Below, one piece after another: positions 1 through 8,739 of a DNA stretch of 64,000 bases. The notes beneath the pieces were generated by a model. It saw only the letters and a program-made list of their open reading frames with translations. It was not told the origin of the DNA and did not search any database. The number at the start of each line of letters is the position of its first letter. Position 1 is the first letter of the stretch. Both the position numbers and the translations under genes were made by a program. Origin of the DNA: an uncultured Bacteroidales bacterium (lineage in GTDB: Bacteria > Bacteroidota > Bacteroidia > Bacteroidales > UBA932); assembly GCA_944322565.1 (NCBI GenBank), contig CALUPG010000001.1:124001-188000 (forward strand), given 5' to 3'.

Positions 1-22
1 ATTGCGTCAGCACACATTTCAT
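1..22 (-). CDS. Start of a gene running off the left edge (partial, unidentified)
   Basis: An ATG on the minus strand at 22-20 opens a frame that reads MKCVLTQ before the window ends. It lies 5 bases beyond the stop codon of the NTP_transf_5 gene, which fits the tight spacing of this operon. Only seven codons are visible, so no function can be given. Confidence 0.35.
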
Positions 23-27
23 CTGTC

Positions 28-1134
28 CTACTGCCCGGACAGCAGATTGAAGAATACCGACAATGTCTCCGACGGAGCCAGCCGGAATGTAAGTCTTGTA
101 TTTCTCAGGAACATCAGGGCCGTCCTCAGTTTTCTGCCGGCGCGCTTGTGGCGGCCATGTCTGTAATGCCCGAAGTTGCCGCCGGCAAACACAGAGGAAA
201 GCAGGGCGGCATTCATGGAGGCATCTTCCTGCGGCAGCGGGAGATATTTTCTTTCAAGCCCGATATATTCTGTGAGAAAAGCCTGAAGAACACTGTTCCA
301 TTTCTTGAGCCCTGCCGAAGAAATCATATCCAGATACTCTTCTTGCCTGATTTTTCCATAGGCAGAGACACAGCAGCAGGCCATGTCACAGAATTGCCTG
401 AGGCCGATGCCGTTGCCTGCAATATGCTTAAAGATATGCGCACTTGCCATAAGAAGTGTCTGCATTGTTGCCGGTACGAGCGGGCCTTCACTTCCGGAGG
501 GGAAAGTCATCCTGGAGCAGTCATAGGCCTCCGCCATATAGGCAAGAAAGCTTTTCCTGAACGGGCTGTATATGTCAAACAACCTCAGATGATGCTCGAC
601 ACCAATGCCCTTCCATACATAGAACCAGCTTCCGTCCGGCCTCTTTTCCGGCTTGCATCCGGCTCCGGAAACAATGGACAACGCCTTGTCGTTCTCCTCC
701 CTGCTGCAAAAATACCAGTCTATGTCCCCGCTTTCCCGCAACAGAGGGGCCTGATATAAGGCCGCGATGCCCTGTCCCTTCTGAAGCACGGGATGCAGTC
801 CCGCGGAGGAAAAGATTCCGTCAAGTTCGGCCACAATGCTGTCCATGTTTCTGTTTCTGGCTTCAATTATGCCCACATCGGCAGTCCATTGCATAAGAAG
901 CTGCTCGCCCGGCAGACATTCTGAGGGAAGATACCTGAGCCCGTTCCATACCAATGCCGAAACAGTCTGCTGCCGCGCTGAATGACAGACCTTTTCCCAT
1001 TCGGATGCAGACAGAGGGAAACAAGACATGTCATCAAGGCTCCGGCTCCAGAGTCCGGACCGGAGCAGAGAAAGCAATGCCGATGTCTCTCTGTCCATCA
1101 TTGTACGCCTGCCTGTTCTGTTGTTGCTGCCCAT
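28..1134 (-). CDS. Nucleotidyltransferase-family protein (NTP_transf_5 / PF14907-like)
   Basis: 368 aa. The central part has the signature of the uncharacterised NTP_transf_5 group: a conserved LQKGQG segment near residue 115 followed by a GDIDWYF motif near residue 137. The paired acidic residues would be the nucleotidyltransferase metal-binding site. The rest is mostly helical, with no signal peptide or membrane segment. The first ATG is used; two further ATGs at 1101 and 1098 are also possible. It follows the PqqD-like gene by only 3 bases and closes the visible polysaccharide operon. Family members often sit beside PqqD-like proteins in polysaccharide or peptide-modification clusters, but their substrate is not established. 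The family call is firm; the role is unknown. Confidence 0.75.
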   Translation of the reverse strand: MGSNNRTGRRTMMDRETSALLSLLRSGLWSRSLDDMSCFPLSASEWEKVCHSARQQTVSALVWNGLRYLPSECLPGEQLLMQWTADVGIIEARNRNMDSIVAELDGIFSSAGLHPVLQKGQGIAALYQAPLLRESGDIDWYFCSREENDKALSIVSGAGCKPEKRPDGSWFYVWKGIGVEHHLRLFDIYSPFRKSFLAYMAEAYDCSRMTFPSGSEGPLVPATMQTLLMASAHIFKHIAGNGIGLRQFCDMACCCVSAYGKIRQEEYLDMISSAGLKKWNSVLQAFLTEYIGLERKYLPLPQEDASMNAALLSSVFAGGNFGHYRHGRHKRAGRKLRTALMFLRNTRLTFRLAPSETLSVFFNLLSGQ

Positions 1135-1137
1135 CTG

Positions 1138-1410
1138 TCAGTCTTCTGAGAGAAGGCCTCCCTCCTGCCACTCCAGGAGCATTTTCCGGACATCCCTGAG
1201 TGCTACCTCCATCGTCACATCATATTCATCACAAAGCCACTGCGCGAGGTCTGCAGCCGTGAAGTCCCTGCCTTCGGCCCTTTTCCACAGCCATGCGGCA
1301 GTCTCATTCAAGGAAAAGACATCCGTCATATCCGTCCTTTCCCCGGAAGTCTTCACTATCATGTAATAAGGTCCGATCTGCCTCAATTTCAAATCTTCGT
1401 TCAGTCGCAT
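1138..1410 (-). CDS. PqqD-like small protein
   Basis: 90 aa, the full length of a PqqD domain. A short beta-rich N-terminus (LRQIGPYYMIV) is followed by the typical LNETAAWLWK helix and a C-terminal helical half ending in LLEWQEGGLL. In RiPP pathways PqqD domains bind the leader peptide and present it to a modifying enzyme. Here no precursor peptide or radical SAM enzyme is nearby; the neighbours are the initiating sugar transferase (7 bases upstream) and the NTP_transf_5 protein (3 bases downstream). A role in recognising a carrier or peptide during polysaccharide assembly is only inference. Confidence 0.75.
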   Translation of the reverse strand: MRLNEDLKLRQIGPYYMIVKTSGERTDMTDVFSLNETAAWLWKRAEGRDFTAADLAQWLCDEYDVTMEVALRDVRKMLLEWQEGGLLSED

Positions 1411-1417
1411 AATCCAA

Positions 1418-2041
1418 TCAGAATTTCTTCCCGCTGAGCAACGACCACCCGGTCAATATTATTATCTTGGCATCAACAAGAAATGACTGCCTGCGGAGAT
1501 ATTCAAGATCCATTCTTAGCCGCTCAAGCATCTTCTCCATCGTGTCGGTATACCCGTTGTACAATGTGGCCTCGGAGAACAGCCCGGGACGAAGTCTGTA
1601 CAGATACCGGTAGTCGGGATTCTTTTCAATTATAGCATCCACAAAACATTTCCTTTCCGGACGGGGGCCGACAAACGACATGTCGCCTTTCAGGACATTC
1701 CACAATTGCGGGAGCTCGTCTATGTGATGGTCCCTGAGGAATCTTCCTATGCGCGTCAGCCTCTGGTCATCTTCGCGGCACAGCAAAGGATGATTGTCCT
1801 TTTCTGCATCAGGCACCATCGAGCGGAACTTGTATATCGTGAACTGCCCCCCCCGGTAGCCTACTCTTTCCTGACGGAATATTACCTTGCCTCCGTCCTC
1901 TGATTTTATCAGTATGCTTATCAGCAGATAAAGCGGCAGTGATATTATCATGCTTACTATTGCGCCGAAGATGTCCAGCACTCTCTTTATTGGTGTGTAC
2001 ACGACCGGCACCATGTATGGATCTTTCCCTGTATTGCTCAT
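1418..2041 (-). CDS. Initiating undecaprenyl-phosphate sugar transferase (PglC/WcaJ family)
   Basis: 207 aa. An N-terminal hydrophobic segment (about residues 22-45) precedes the bacterial sugar transferase core: FRQERVG, YKFRSM, then HIDELPQLWNVLKGDMSFVGPRP. This is the short, catalytic-domain-only form, as in PglC. It should transfer a sugar phosphate from a UDP-sugar to undecaprenyl phosphate on the inner membrane, the first step in building the repeat unit. The start overlaps the end of the GT4 gene upstream by 4 bases. The coding sequence contains a run of eight G (1847-1854 on the plus strand as C8), a possible slippage site that would switch the gene off. Confidence 0.9.
   Translation of the reverse strand: MSNTGKDPYMVPVVYTPIKRVLDIFGAIVSMIISLPLYLLISILIKSEDGGKVIFRQERVGYRGGQFTIYKFRSMVPDAEKDNHPLLCREDDQRLTRIGRFLRDHHIDELPQLWNVLKGDMSFVGPRPERKCFVDAIIEKNPDYRYLYRLRPGLFSEATLYNGYTDTMEKMLERLRMDLEYLRRQSFLVDAKIIILTGWSLLSGKKF
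1847..1854 (-). repeat. G8 homopolymer inside the sugar transferase gene
   Basis: Eight G on the coding strand encode the end of an Arg codon and two Gly codons between VGY and QFT. Gain or loss of one base would frameshift the initiating transferase about a third of the way in. Whether it varies cannot be seen from one sequence. Confidence 0.9.
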
Positions 2042-3153
2042 AGTTTCAATATCTTTTCGTATAAGGCAATGCTGTCACCTATCATCTTTTCTGCAGAAAA
2101 CAGAGACCGGTATCTTTTGACAGCATTTCTCGAATATTCAGAATATACTTCCGGCGAAGACATTATCTGCATGATTGCCTCTGCGAGTGCCTTCGGATCC
2201 CCTGGAGGGACATTGAGACCGGAATATCCGTCTTCGTTCACCCAGGACACCCCTGATCCCGGGATAGTCGTGGCCACCACAGGCTTTCCGCATGACATGG
2301 ACTCTATCTGCACTATACCGAATGCTTCAGTCCTCTCTATTGAGCTCAGACAGAATATGTCACACGCATTGTACCAGTCCGCTACAGCTTCGTCCGGAAT
2401 AAATCCCAGAAGCCTCACCCTTGACTCAAGTCCCGCATCGCGTATCTGTTCAAGCAATGACTTATGCAGCGGGCCTGTTCCGCCGATAAGCACCACATAG
2501 TCATCGTCAAGATATCTGGCGGCATCAACAAGGTATTTCTGCCCCTTGTACCTTATCAGCCGTCCCAATGTAAAGACAAGCTTTTTCCCCGGCCAGCAGG
2601 CTCTGAGCGCATCTGAAGCCGCAGTCTTGCCAGGCATTGGACGGATGCCGATGGGGATGCACAGGGTCTTGTCCTGCACTGCCCTGAGCATCGGAGAGGA
2701 GTCAAGATATACAGGCGTAGTGCCGACTATGCGGTCGGCCCTGCGTATCAGCCATTTAAGAAACGGTCTGTAAAGGCGCAGGAGAACCTGCTGCCTGACA
2801 ATGTCACTGTGCCAGTGCAGCACGACCTTGCCCCTGTACCCGGAAAGGAACAATGACATGCAGGCCATCGGATCAGGATGATGGATATGGATGATGTCAT
2901 AATTCCCGCACAGCCTCCTGAGTTCACCGATCATTGCAGGGGAAATCATTGTGGCGGCAAACTTGAACCATGCCCTGCAGGTCATGAGTTCAGAGCATGT
3001 GTTCAGAGTATATACTCCTGGTCTGCCGTCAGCCGAGGCGCACATCATGTCGCAATGTATACCGGCCTCCGACAGTCCTCTTGTCAGGTCGTACATGACT
3101 TTTTCAATGCCTCCCTCTACAGGGTAGAATTTACCGAGCTGCAGTACCCTCAT
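2038..3153 (-). CDS. Glycosyltransferase family 4 protein
   Basis: 371 aa GT-B fold. The N-terminal half starts MRVLQLGKFYPVEGGIEKVMYDL, with a glycine-rich acceptor-side loop typical of GT4. The C-terminal half holds the donor-site motif SSIERTEAFGIVQIESMSCGKPVVAT, the usual E-x7-E arrangement. It would add a sugar from a nucleotide-sugar to the lipid-linked repeat unit in the cytoplasm. It overlaps the next upstream GT4 gene and the downstream sugar transferase by 4 bases each. Sugar specificity cannot be read from sequence. Confidence 0.9.
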   Translation of the reverse strand: MRVLQLGKFYPVEGGIEKVMYDLTRGLSEAGIHCDMMCASADGRPGVYTLNTCSELMTCRAWFKFAATMISPAMIGELRRLCGNYDIIHIHHPDPMACMSLFLSGYRGKVVLHWHSDIVRQQVLLRLYRPFLKWLIRRADRIVGTTPVYLDSSPMLRAVQDKTLCIPIGIRPMPGKTAASDALRACWPGKKLVFTLGRLIRYKGQKYLVDAARYLDDDYVVLIGGTGPLHKSLLEQIRDAGLESRVRLLGFIPDEAVADWYNACDIFCLSSIERTEAFGIVQIESMSCGKPVVATTIPGSGVSWVNEDGYSGLNVPPGDPKALAEAIMQIMSSPEVYSEYSRNAVKRYRSLFSAEKMIGDSIALYEKILKL

Positions 3154-4385
3154 AACAATGATTCATACAAGTCCATATACTCGGCATATCTGTCCTCCTT
3201 CCGGAAATTCTTCAATGCATGCTCTCTGCAGGCTGACCGGTATGCATCTTTCCCTTTTTCGCAAATCATTTTCACAGCATCGCGCAGGCCTCTGACATCG
3301 CCCTTGTCCACAACCGCCCCGATGCCGGAAGTCAGAGACTCCGGACTTCCTCCGACGTTGTAAGTCACGACAGGAGTCCCGCAGGAAATTGCCTCAAGAT
3401 TGACTGTGGGATAATTGTCCTGCCATGTCGGATTGACAAATACATCTGCGGCAGAATAAAGGGCAGCCAAAGCGCGTACATCTGCAGTCTTCGGTATGCC
3501 GACGACATTGCCCGGAAGGCTTTTCCTCTGGGCGTCAGTGACTCCGGCAAGAACAATCACTTCTGCAGCCGGGTCAAGGGAGTGTGAGAGTTCCAGAAAG
3601 TCCCCGAATCCCTTTTCTCTGGTCCACACGCCGGCTGTTCCCAGGATAATGCGGCGATTGCCCAGACCATATTTTTGTCTGACGGCGAGCCCGTCAGGCA
3701 AAGGAGAGAAGGCCACTGTATCTATTCCATTATGAATCACTCTGATGTCATAGTCCCCCATGAATGACTTCTTCAGCTCCCCGCTCATCCATTCAGACAC
3801 GGCGACTATGGTCATCCTGTCTCTCGGGACAGATGTGAAAGACTTTTTCTTGTCAGTCCAGTTCCCGGCAGAACGGTCTGCCAGAAGGCTTGCAGGAAAT
3901 GCCGTGCGCTGCGGACAATTTCCGCATCCTGTCATCCACCTGTCGCATCCTGCCGCAGTATAATAATAGCAATGTCCGGTATACATCCAGCTGTCATGCA
4001 CTGTCCAGACAACAGGAATACGGCTTGCAGACAAATATCTGAACAAAATCATGTAGTCCAGGAAATAGCCGTTAATATTGTGAAGATGGACAATATCCGG
4101 CTTCAGGCTTCCGATGTCTCCGACAAGCCGCGCTGTCGCCGCCGACGATGCCAGCCCATGCCTGTCCGCCAGCCTTGTGACAAGCCCATGCCACGCCACA
4201 CTCAGCCAGCTCCCGACAGGAAGGACGGCAGAAGTGCAGGACTGTTCCCCGTCACGCCCCCTGCTGTATGCCACCGTACTTTCCCAGCCCCGGGACAGAG
4301 CCATTTCTCCTATCTCCCTGACTATGCGTCCGGTAGAAGTTGACATTCTCAACACATTGTTGATTTGCAGCAGCTTCCTTGTCAT
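3150..4385 (-). CDS. Glycosyltransferase family 4 protein
   Basis: 411 aa GT-B protein. The N-terminal half carries the DIVHLHNINGYFLDY and VWTVHDSWMYTGHCYYY segments seen in colanic-acid type WcaC-like GT4 enzymes, plus a cysteine cluster (GCDRWMTGCGNCPQ) common to that subgroup. The C-terminal donor domain has FVNPTWQDNYPTVNLEAISCGTPVV. It should add one residue to the repeat unit at the cytoplasmic membrane face. It overlaps its downstream neighbour by 4 bases and its upstream neighbour by 1 base. Confidence 0.88.
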   Translation of the reverse strand: MTRKLLQINNVLRMSTSTGRIVREIGEMALSRGWESTVAYSRGRDGEQSCTSAVLPVGSWLSVAWHGLVTRLADRHGLASSAATARLVGDIGSLKPDIVHLHNINGYFLDYMILFRYLSASRIPVVWTVHDSWMYTGHCYYYTAAGCDRWMTGCGNCPQRTAFPASLLADRSAGNWTDKKKSFTSVPRDRMTIVAVSEWMSGELKKSFMGDYDIRVIHNGIDTVAFSPLPDGLAVRQKYGLGNRRIILGTAGVWTREKGFGDFLELSHSLDPAAEVIVLAGVTDAQRKSLPGNVVGIPKTADVRALAALYSAADVFVNPTWQDNYPTVNLEAISCGTPVVTYNVGGSPESLTSGIGAVVDKGDVRGLRDAVKMICEKGKDAYRSACREHALKNFRKEDRYAEYMDLYESLL

Positions 4386-5521
4386 TATCTTTTCATGGAA
4401 CTGAACAGGTCAATCCACATTGCCATCACCTTGTCTTCCGAATATCTTTCCGACCTTCTTACGGCTTCGGCTGACATCTTCCGCCTGCGGTCTTCATCTG
4501 CCATCAGGGACGACAGGGCATCCGCCATTGCTTCTGTGTCGCCGTCCCTGACAAGGATTCCATTTTCTCCATTGGCAATCATATCTTTCGGACCGCACTT
4601 GCAGTCAAATGAGACGACCGGCAGCCCGCAGGCCAAAGCCTCCGCCATCACCATCGGAAAGCCCTCGTAATGTGAAGTCATCGCAAGAATTGAACTTCTT
4701 GTATATTCTGCCCGGATATCCTTGACCGGGGCATTCAGAGTCACTGACGATTCCAGCCCTTCAGACTCTATCATTTCCTCCAGCATTCCCTTCCATTCCC
4801 CTTGCCCGAAAATATCCAGACGCCAGTCCGGGGCATTTCCTCTGTCAGAAATGATTTTCCAGGTCTTTATCAGCCGGTCAAAGCCTTTCTGATAGTCAAA
4901 GCGCCCGACGGCAAGGACTCTCCTGGCGGACATGTCGGCAAGAGTGTCTCCTGCAAGCACTGCCGCATTCGGGATGACAGACAGGTTCGGGAGATTGCCC
5001 CAATATCCCCGGTCCTCCTCTGTCAGCACAACAAATCTGTCAAACTTTCTGACAATCCTCCCGTCCCTCCATGACCTGTACCGGTCTGCCAGAGCGAGAA
5101 GTCCTTTACGGGCATAAAGAAGCCTGAAGAATCTGTTGTAATGGAGTTCAAGTATTTTCCGGCTTCCGTCCTTAAGAGCGGGTATGAAAGAGGACTCCGA
5201 CGGATAAAGCGTCACTGTAATGTCCGGTCTCTCAGCCATAAGCACTGCTTCCAGCCTCCGTCTGTGCAGCTGTCTCTTTTTCAAGAAAGACAGAATCTTG
5301 GCTGTTGCCCCGAGAGAATTGTCTTCCGAATAATTCACGCCGAGATCTGTCATGCGCACCTGCTGCGGAAACGGGTAGAACGGAGGCAGCCCGTGCTGGT
5401 CAGTCGTCACAATCATGACCTCCCAGTCCGTGTGCGATGCAAGCCACGACACCTTGTTGAAAAGGACCCGTTCCATCCCGCCGGGATTCGAGACCGAATG
5501 TGTGCAGTATACTATCTTCAT
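4385..5521 (-). CDS. Glycosyltransferase family 4 protein
   Basis: 378 aa GT-B protein. It opens MKIVYCTHSVSNPGGMERVL, a typical GT4 N-terminus with the GGMER acceptor loop. Donor-site motifs are VGRFDYQKGFDRLI and TSHYEGFPMVMAEALACGLPVVSFDC with the E-x7-E pair. It resembles GalNAc- and galactose-transferring GT4 enzymes of O-antigen loci, but specificity is not assignable. It overlaps the polymerase gene upstream by 4 bases. Confidence 0.9.
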   Translation of the reverse strand: MKIVYCTHSVSNPGGMERVLFNKVSWLASHTDWEVMIVTTDQHGLPPFYPFPQQVRMTDLGVNYSEDNSLGATAKILSFLKKRQLHRRRLEAVLMAERPDITVTLYPSESSFIPALKDGSRKILELHYNRFFRLLYARKGLLALADRYRSWRDGRIVRKFDRFVVLTEEDRGYWGNLPNLSVIPNAAVLAGDTLADMSARRVLAVGRFDYQKGFDRLIKTWKIISDRGNAPDWRLDIFGQGEWKGMLEEMIESEGLESSVTLNAPVKDIRAEYTRSSILAMTSHYEGFPMVMAEALACGLPVVSFDCKCGPKDMIANGENGILVRDGDTEAMADALSSLMADEDRRRKMSAEAVRRSERYSEDKVMAMWIDLFSSMKR

Positions 5522-6873
5522 GACCGCGAAAGATTCCCGTTGCCGTCATCCACGGACTCCGGAGATTCACCCTCCTCTTCTGTGATGTCCTCTTCCGGAG
5601 AAGAATACCAGCCGGCCGCCAGAAATATTGCAAATACAAGAAATATGTCAGTCGACACTTTCAGCCAGCCTATGAAATTGATTGCCAGAATCAGAAGGAA
5701 CATTCCCGTATATTCCGGATACCTCCTGCAGCATATTGAGGCGGCCTTGCAGAAGAACAGGATAAAAGCCAGAAGACCGATCAGACCGAAATAAAATATG
5801 TATCTGAGATAGCCGATGTCGGTACCTTTGTAGAATCCGCCGGTCACTTCCCCTGTATAATATGGATCGATTTCAGGATTATATACCGGATTTGCTGCAT
5901 ATCCGTCGCCGATAATCCATGTCTCGGCATTGTCAGGAAAGACAATCATATTGTTTAGCAATATCTCATTGGACTGGACATACCATTCTCCTGTTTCAAA
6001 CAGACTGAAGAAGCCCTCGAAGGCAAATCTTATATTGGCAGCAAATGCCGGACTCAGATTATATCCTGCGATTATGGCAGGAAGGGAAACAAGCATAATG
6101 ACCCCGAACCGCCTCAGGAATTTCCATCTCTGCCGTCCCTGCCGGAACGAATATAATACTGCATTTACGGCCCAGAACGCCAGGGCTACCACCATCCCGA
6201 CAGTGGTTGTCCTGGCTATCATATTGCCTATCACCGATATGATGACAAAGGCCGCCAGATACCAGCTAATATGCCTCTGGACAATTCCGCTTCCGAACTG
6301 GCACAGATATGCTATTATGACAAGTACCGCTGAAAACCGGAGACCGGCGACATCAAGGGCGCAGCCGATGCCATAGAGACGCCCCTCCGCCACACCCATA
6401 TATGCCTCCTCTTGGCTGAGGAAACTGTCCACAGCCATCCGCAGCGGAGTATACATGTCCATGACATATGCCAGGAGGCATTGGGCGACGCAGACAACGG
6501 CAAGATATGTCGCCACAAGCTCCAGCGACAGATACCCGTGCACTGCCTTGATTATGCGGCAGGCCATATATGCCCCGGCGAGCCATACCCACATCGACAG
6601 GAAATATGTGGTGAAGGAATGGTCGTATGTACTGTGCAGAATGATTGTCACCAGACTTATGAACGAGACGGCCAGTGCATAGATGCTGAGAGACAGGAAA
6701 TCCTTGTTGACAAGTCCGTCCTTTTTCTTGACGGCATCAATGCAGACAAGCACAAGTCCGATGCCTGCCATGGCCATCTTGGTATTTATTCCCGGCAAGA
6801 ACACGAACTCGAACGGGAAAAAATAAAAGCTGGTGCAGATGACTGCAAATATAACCTGCAGAAATTTCAGCAT
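5518..6873 (-). CDS. O-antigen/capsule polymerase (Wzy-like) membrane protein
   Basis: 451 aa and strongly hydrophobic, with roughly ten to twelve membrane segments beginning at residue 5. There is a long extracytoplasmic stretch near residues 290-350 containing WIIGDGYAANPVYNPEIDPYY. Both features are typical of Wzy polymerases, which join lipid-linked repeat units in the periplasm. The acidic C-terminal tail (EEDITEEEGESPESVDDG) is cytoplasmic or low complexity. Its place among glycosyltransferases supports the call; Wzy proteins share little sequence, so a WaaL-type ligase is the alternative. Confidence 0.75.
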   Translation of the reverse strand: MLKFLQVIFAVICTSFYFFPFEFVFLPGINTKMAMAGIGLVLVCIDAVKKKDGLVNKDFLSLSIYALAVSFISLVTIILHSTYDHSFTTYFLSMWVWLAGAYMACRIIKAVHGYLSLELVATYLAVVCVAQCLLAYVMDMYTPLRMAVDSFLSQEEAYMGVAEGRLYGIGCALDVAGLRFSAVLVIIAYLCQFGSGIVQRHISWYLAAFVIISVIGNMIARTTTVGMVVALAFWAVNAVLYSFRQGRQRWKFLRRFGVIMLVSLPAIIAGYNLSPAFAANIRFAFEGFFSLFETGEWYVQSNEILLNNMIVFPDNAETWIIGDGYAANPVYNPEIDPYYTGEVTGGFYKGTDIGYLRYIFYFGLIGLLAFILFFCKAASICCRRYPEYTGMFLLILAINFIGWLKVSTDIFLVFAIFLAAGWYSSPEEDITEEEGESPESVDDGNGNLSRS

Positions 6874-6889
6874 GGTATCATATATAAAA

Positions 6890-7873
6890 TCAGCGGTAAA
6901 TTATTCCGTACACAAGTCTGCAGACAAGATAATAATGAAGTCTGACCAGCCAGAACTGACCTTTGGATGCAAACCATTGGAGCAGACGGCGGCGGCAAGA
7001 CACAGACTTGTTACGCATTATATATCTGCCGGTCTCGGGATACCATTCCGTCCAGAGCCGGTATCTTTCTCGGTCCGGAGTCATGATAAGGAACGGGAAT
7101 TTTGCATCCAGCTTCAGATAAGCCAGTTCCCTGTCCATGGCGGCTCCGTATCTTTCCCGGATAAATCCGGTGACATGAGTGACATTATGTTTCAGTGCCT
7201 CATACTTTTCTGCAGAAGGAGTCCATGAAATGGCAACAGTATTCATCTTCACATAATGATACAGGGCATACGGAACATGGCAGACCTTTGAGGCGCAGGC
7301 AAAAAGCAGCATCATGGTCATGTCCTCGCCCATCGCATACCCGGCAGGAAAAGAAATCCCGTTGTCTTCATACAGGCTTTTTCTGGCGAGCTTGTTCCAT
7401 ACATTATACTTCATCGCACCCCCGAGCATTGCCTTCAGGGCATCGGAAGACTCCGTGTATGAAGGTTCCTTCATATGCCTCTCATTTCTTGAGAATGTCA
7501 GATACCAGTCACACCAGACGATGTCGGCATTCTCGTCGGCTGCAGCGGAATACATCTTCTCCAGCATATCCGGTTCCATATAGTCATCACTGTCACAATG
7601 GAGGACATATTCTCCCCTTGCCTCCGCGAGCCCTGTATTCCTTGCGGCGGGAAGCCCTTTGTTTTCCTTGTGGCGCAATATCCTGACCTTCGCCGCAAAA
7701 TCCGGTTTCCCGGAGAGGAACTGCCCGAGTATCTTCATGCTTGCGTCCGGAGTGGCATCATCGACAAAAATATATTCTGCATCACCGAATGTCTGCGCAG
7801 AGAGAGAAGCCGCACATTTTCCGATGAATTTTTCCACTCCGTAGACAGGAATTATTACCGATACTTTGGTCAT
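6890..7873 (-). CDS. Glycosyltransferase family 2 protein
   Basis: 327 aa from the ATG that begins MTKVSVIIPVYGVEKFIGKC, the normal GT2 start. An upstream in-frame ATG exists, but this one gives the 4-base ATGA overlap with the fucosyltransferase-like gene. The GT-A core shows YIFVDDATPD and the metal-binding LHCDSDDYMEP motif near residue 86, then GEDMTM. It adds a sugar to the repeat unit. The stop lies 16 bases before the polymerase start. Confidence 0.9.
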   Translation of the reverse strand: MTKVSVIIPVYGVEKFIGKCAASLSAQTFGDAEYIFVDDATPDASMKILGQFLSGKPDFAAKVRILRHKENKGLPAARNTGLAEARGEYVLHCDSDDYMEPDMLEKMYSAAADENADIVWCDWYLTFSRNERHMKEPSYTESSDALKAMLGGAMKYNVWNKLARKSLYEDNGISFPAGYAMGEDMTMMLLFACASKVCHVPYALYHYVKMNTVAISWTPSAEKYEALKHNVTHVTGFIRERYGAAMDRELAYLKLDAKFPFLIMTPDRERYRLWTEWYPETGRYIMRNKSVSCRRRLLQWFASKGQFWLVRLHYYLVCRLVYGIIYR

Positions 7874-8739
7874 ATCGCCAGCCATTCCGGACAAATCAGT
7901 CTTTCCGACCTCCACTCGCTGCAGCTTTGCGGATTGAACCAGCGGTCGGGAACAATGACCTTCTTGTCTTTATTTCTGTTCAGCCAGGCTGCCCACCAGC
8001 TGTAGGTGCTGTTGGATATTATATTATGCCGGCACAGGCTCATCAGCTGCATGTCAAGATGACTTCCTTGACCAGCCCCCGGATTCCAGTCAACAAGGGT
8101 GTAGTCAAATCCCGTGAAATTCATCCACACCCATTCAGGATTGTCCGTAAAGACAAAGTACCTGCACCCCGGCGCAAGTCTCCGCATGACCCCGAAAGCA
8201 GATGAATAATAGTCAGTCCCGCAGGTTCCCTCATACCATATCCGGGATGAATAGTCCTTGCCTTTGCGGACATGGACGGCGACGGATTCGCAGGATGCGA
8301 TTTCCCCGGCAAGCCTCAGATTGCGCTCGCCCCACAACGGGGAGAAGACAAACGAACGCAGGGCCTCGCCTGCTATGCATCCGACCATTTCCGCATTCTG
8401 GAATACCCCCATGACATATCGGTCTGCGCCGTTGCTGTCCGGCAACCTCACATCAAAGGCAGACGGCATCTGTATCACGCGGTTGAAGACCGGCAATCTG
8501 CGCCGTATCCGGTCTGTGATTCCGCTGCCTCCGCCAAGTCTCCTGACAAGGCCTGAGGGTGCAGGACGCAAAGCCGCATCCGGGAAAATTCCATTCCAGT
8601 CCACCTCCTCATGCGGAAGCTTTGCCCTCGTATAATAATCCGTGTACGCATCATAGCCGAGATGTCTCAGATACAGGTAATAACTGTACTGAAACATTCT
8701 GTTCGCAAGTCCGCAGGCCATGTTGACAACCGCTTTCAT
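7870..8739 (-). CDS. Alpha-1,2-fucosyltransferase-like protein (GT11)
   Basis: 289 aa from the ATG giving MKAVVNMACGLANRMFQYSYYLYL. This N-terminus matches the GT11 pattern of a GLGNQMFQYA-like loop, here GLANRMFQYS. Further conserved blocks are VAVHVRKGKDY near the middle (GDP-sugar binding) and YFVFTDNPEWV followed by MSLCRHNIISNSTYSWWAAWL. These are the hallmark motifs of alpha-1,2-fucosyltransferases. It would add fucose or a related GDP-sugar to the repeat unit. Both ends make 4-base overlaps with neighbours. Confidence 0.85.
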   Translation of the reverse strand: MKAVVNMACGLANRMFQYSYYLYLRHLGYDAYTDYYTRAKLPHEEVDWNGIFPDAALRPAPSGLVRRLGGGSGITDRIRRRLPVFNRVIQMPSAFDVRLPDSNGADRYVMGVFQNAEMVGCIAGEALRSFVFSPLWGERNLRLAGEIASCESVAVHVRKGKDYSSRIWYEGTCGTDYYSSAFGVMRRLAPGCRYFVFTDNPEWVWMNFTGFDYTLVDWNPGAGQGSHLDMQLMSLCRHNIISNSTYSWWAAWLNRNKDKKVIVPDRWFNPQSCSEWRSERLICPEWLAI

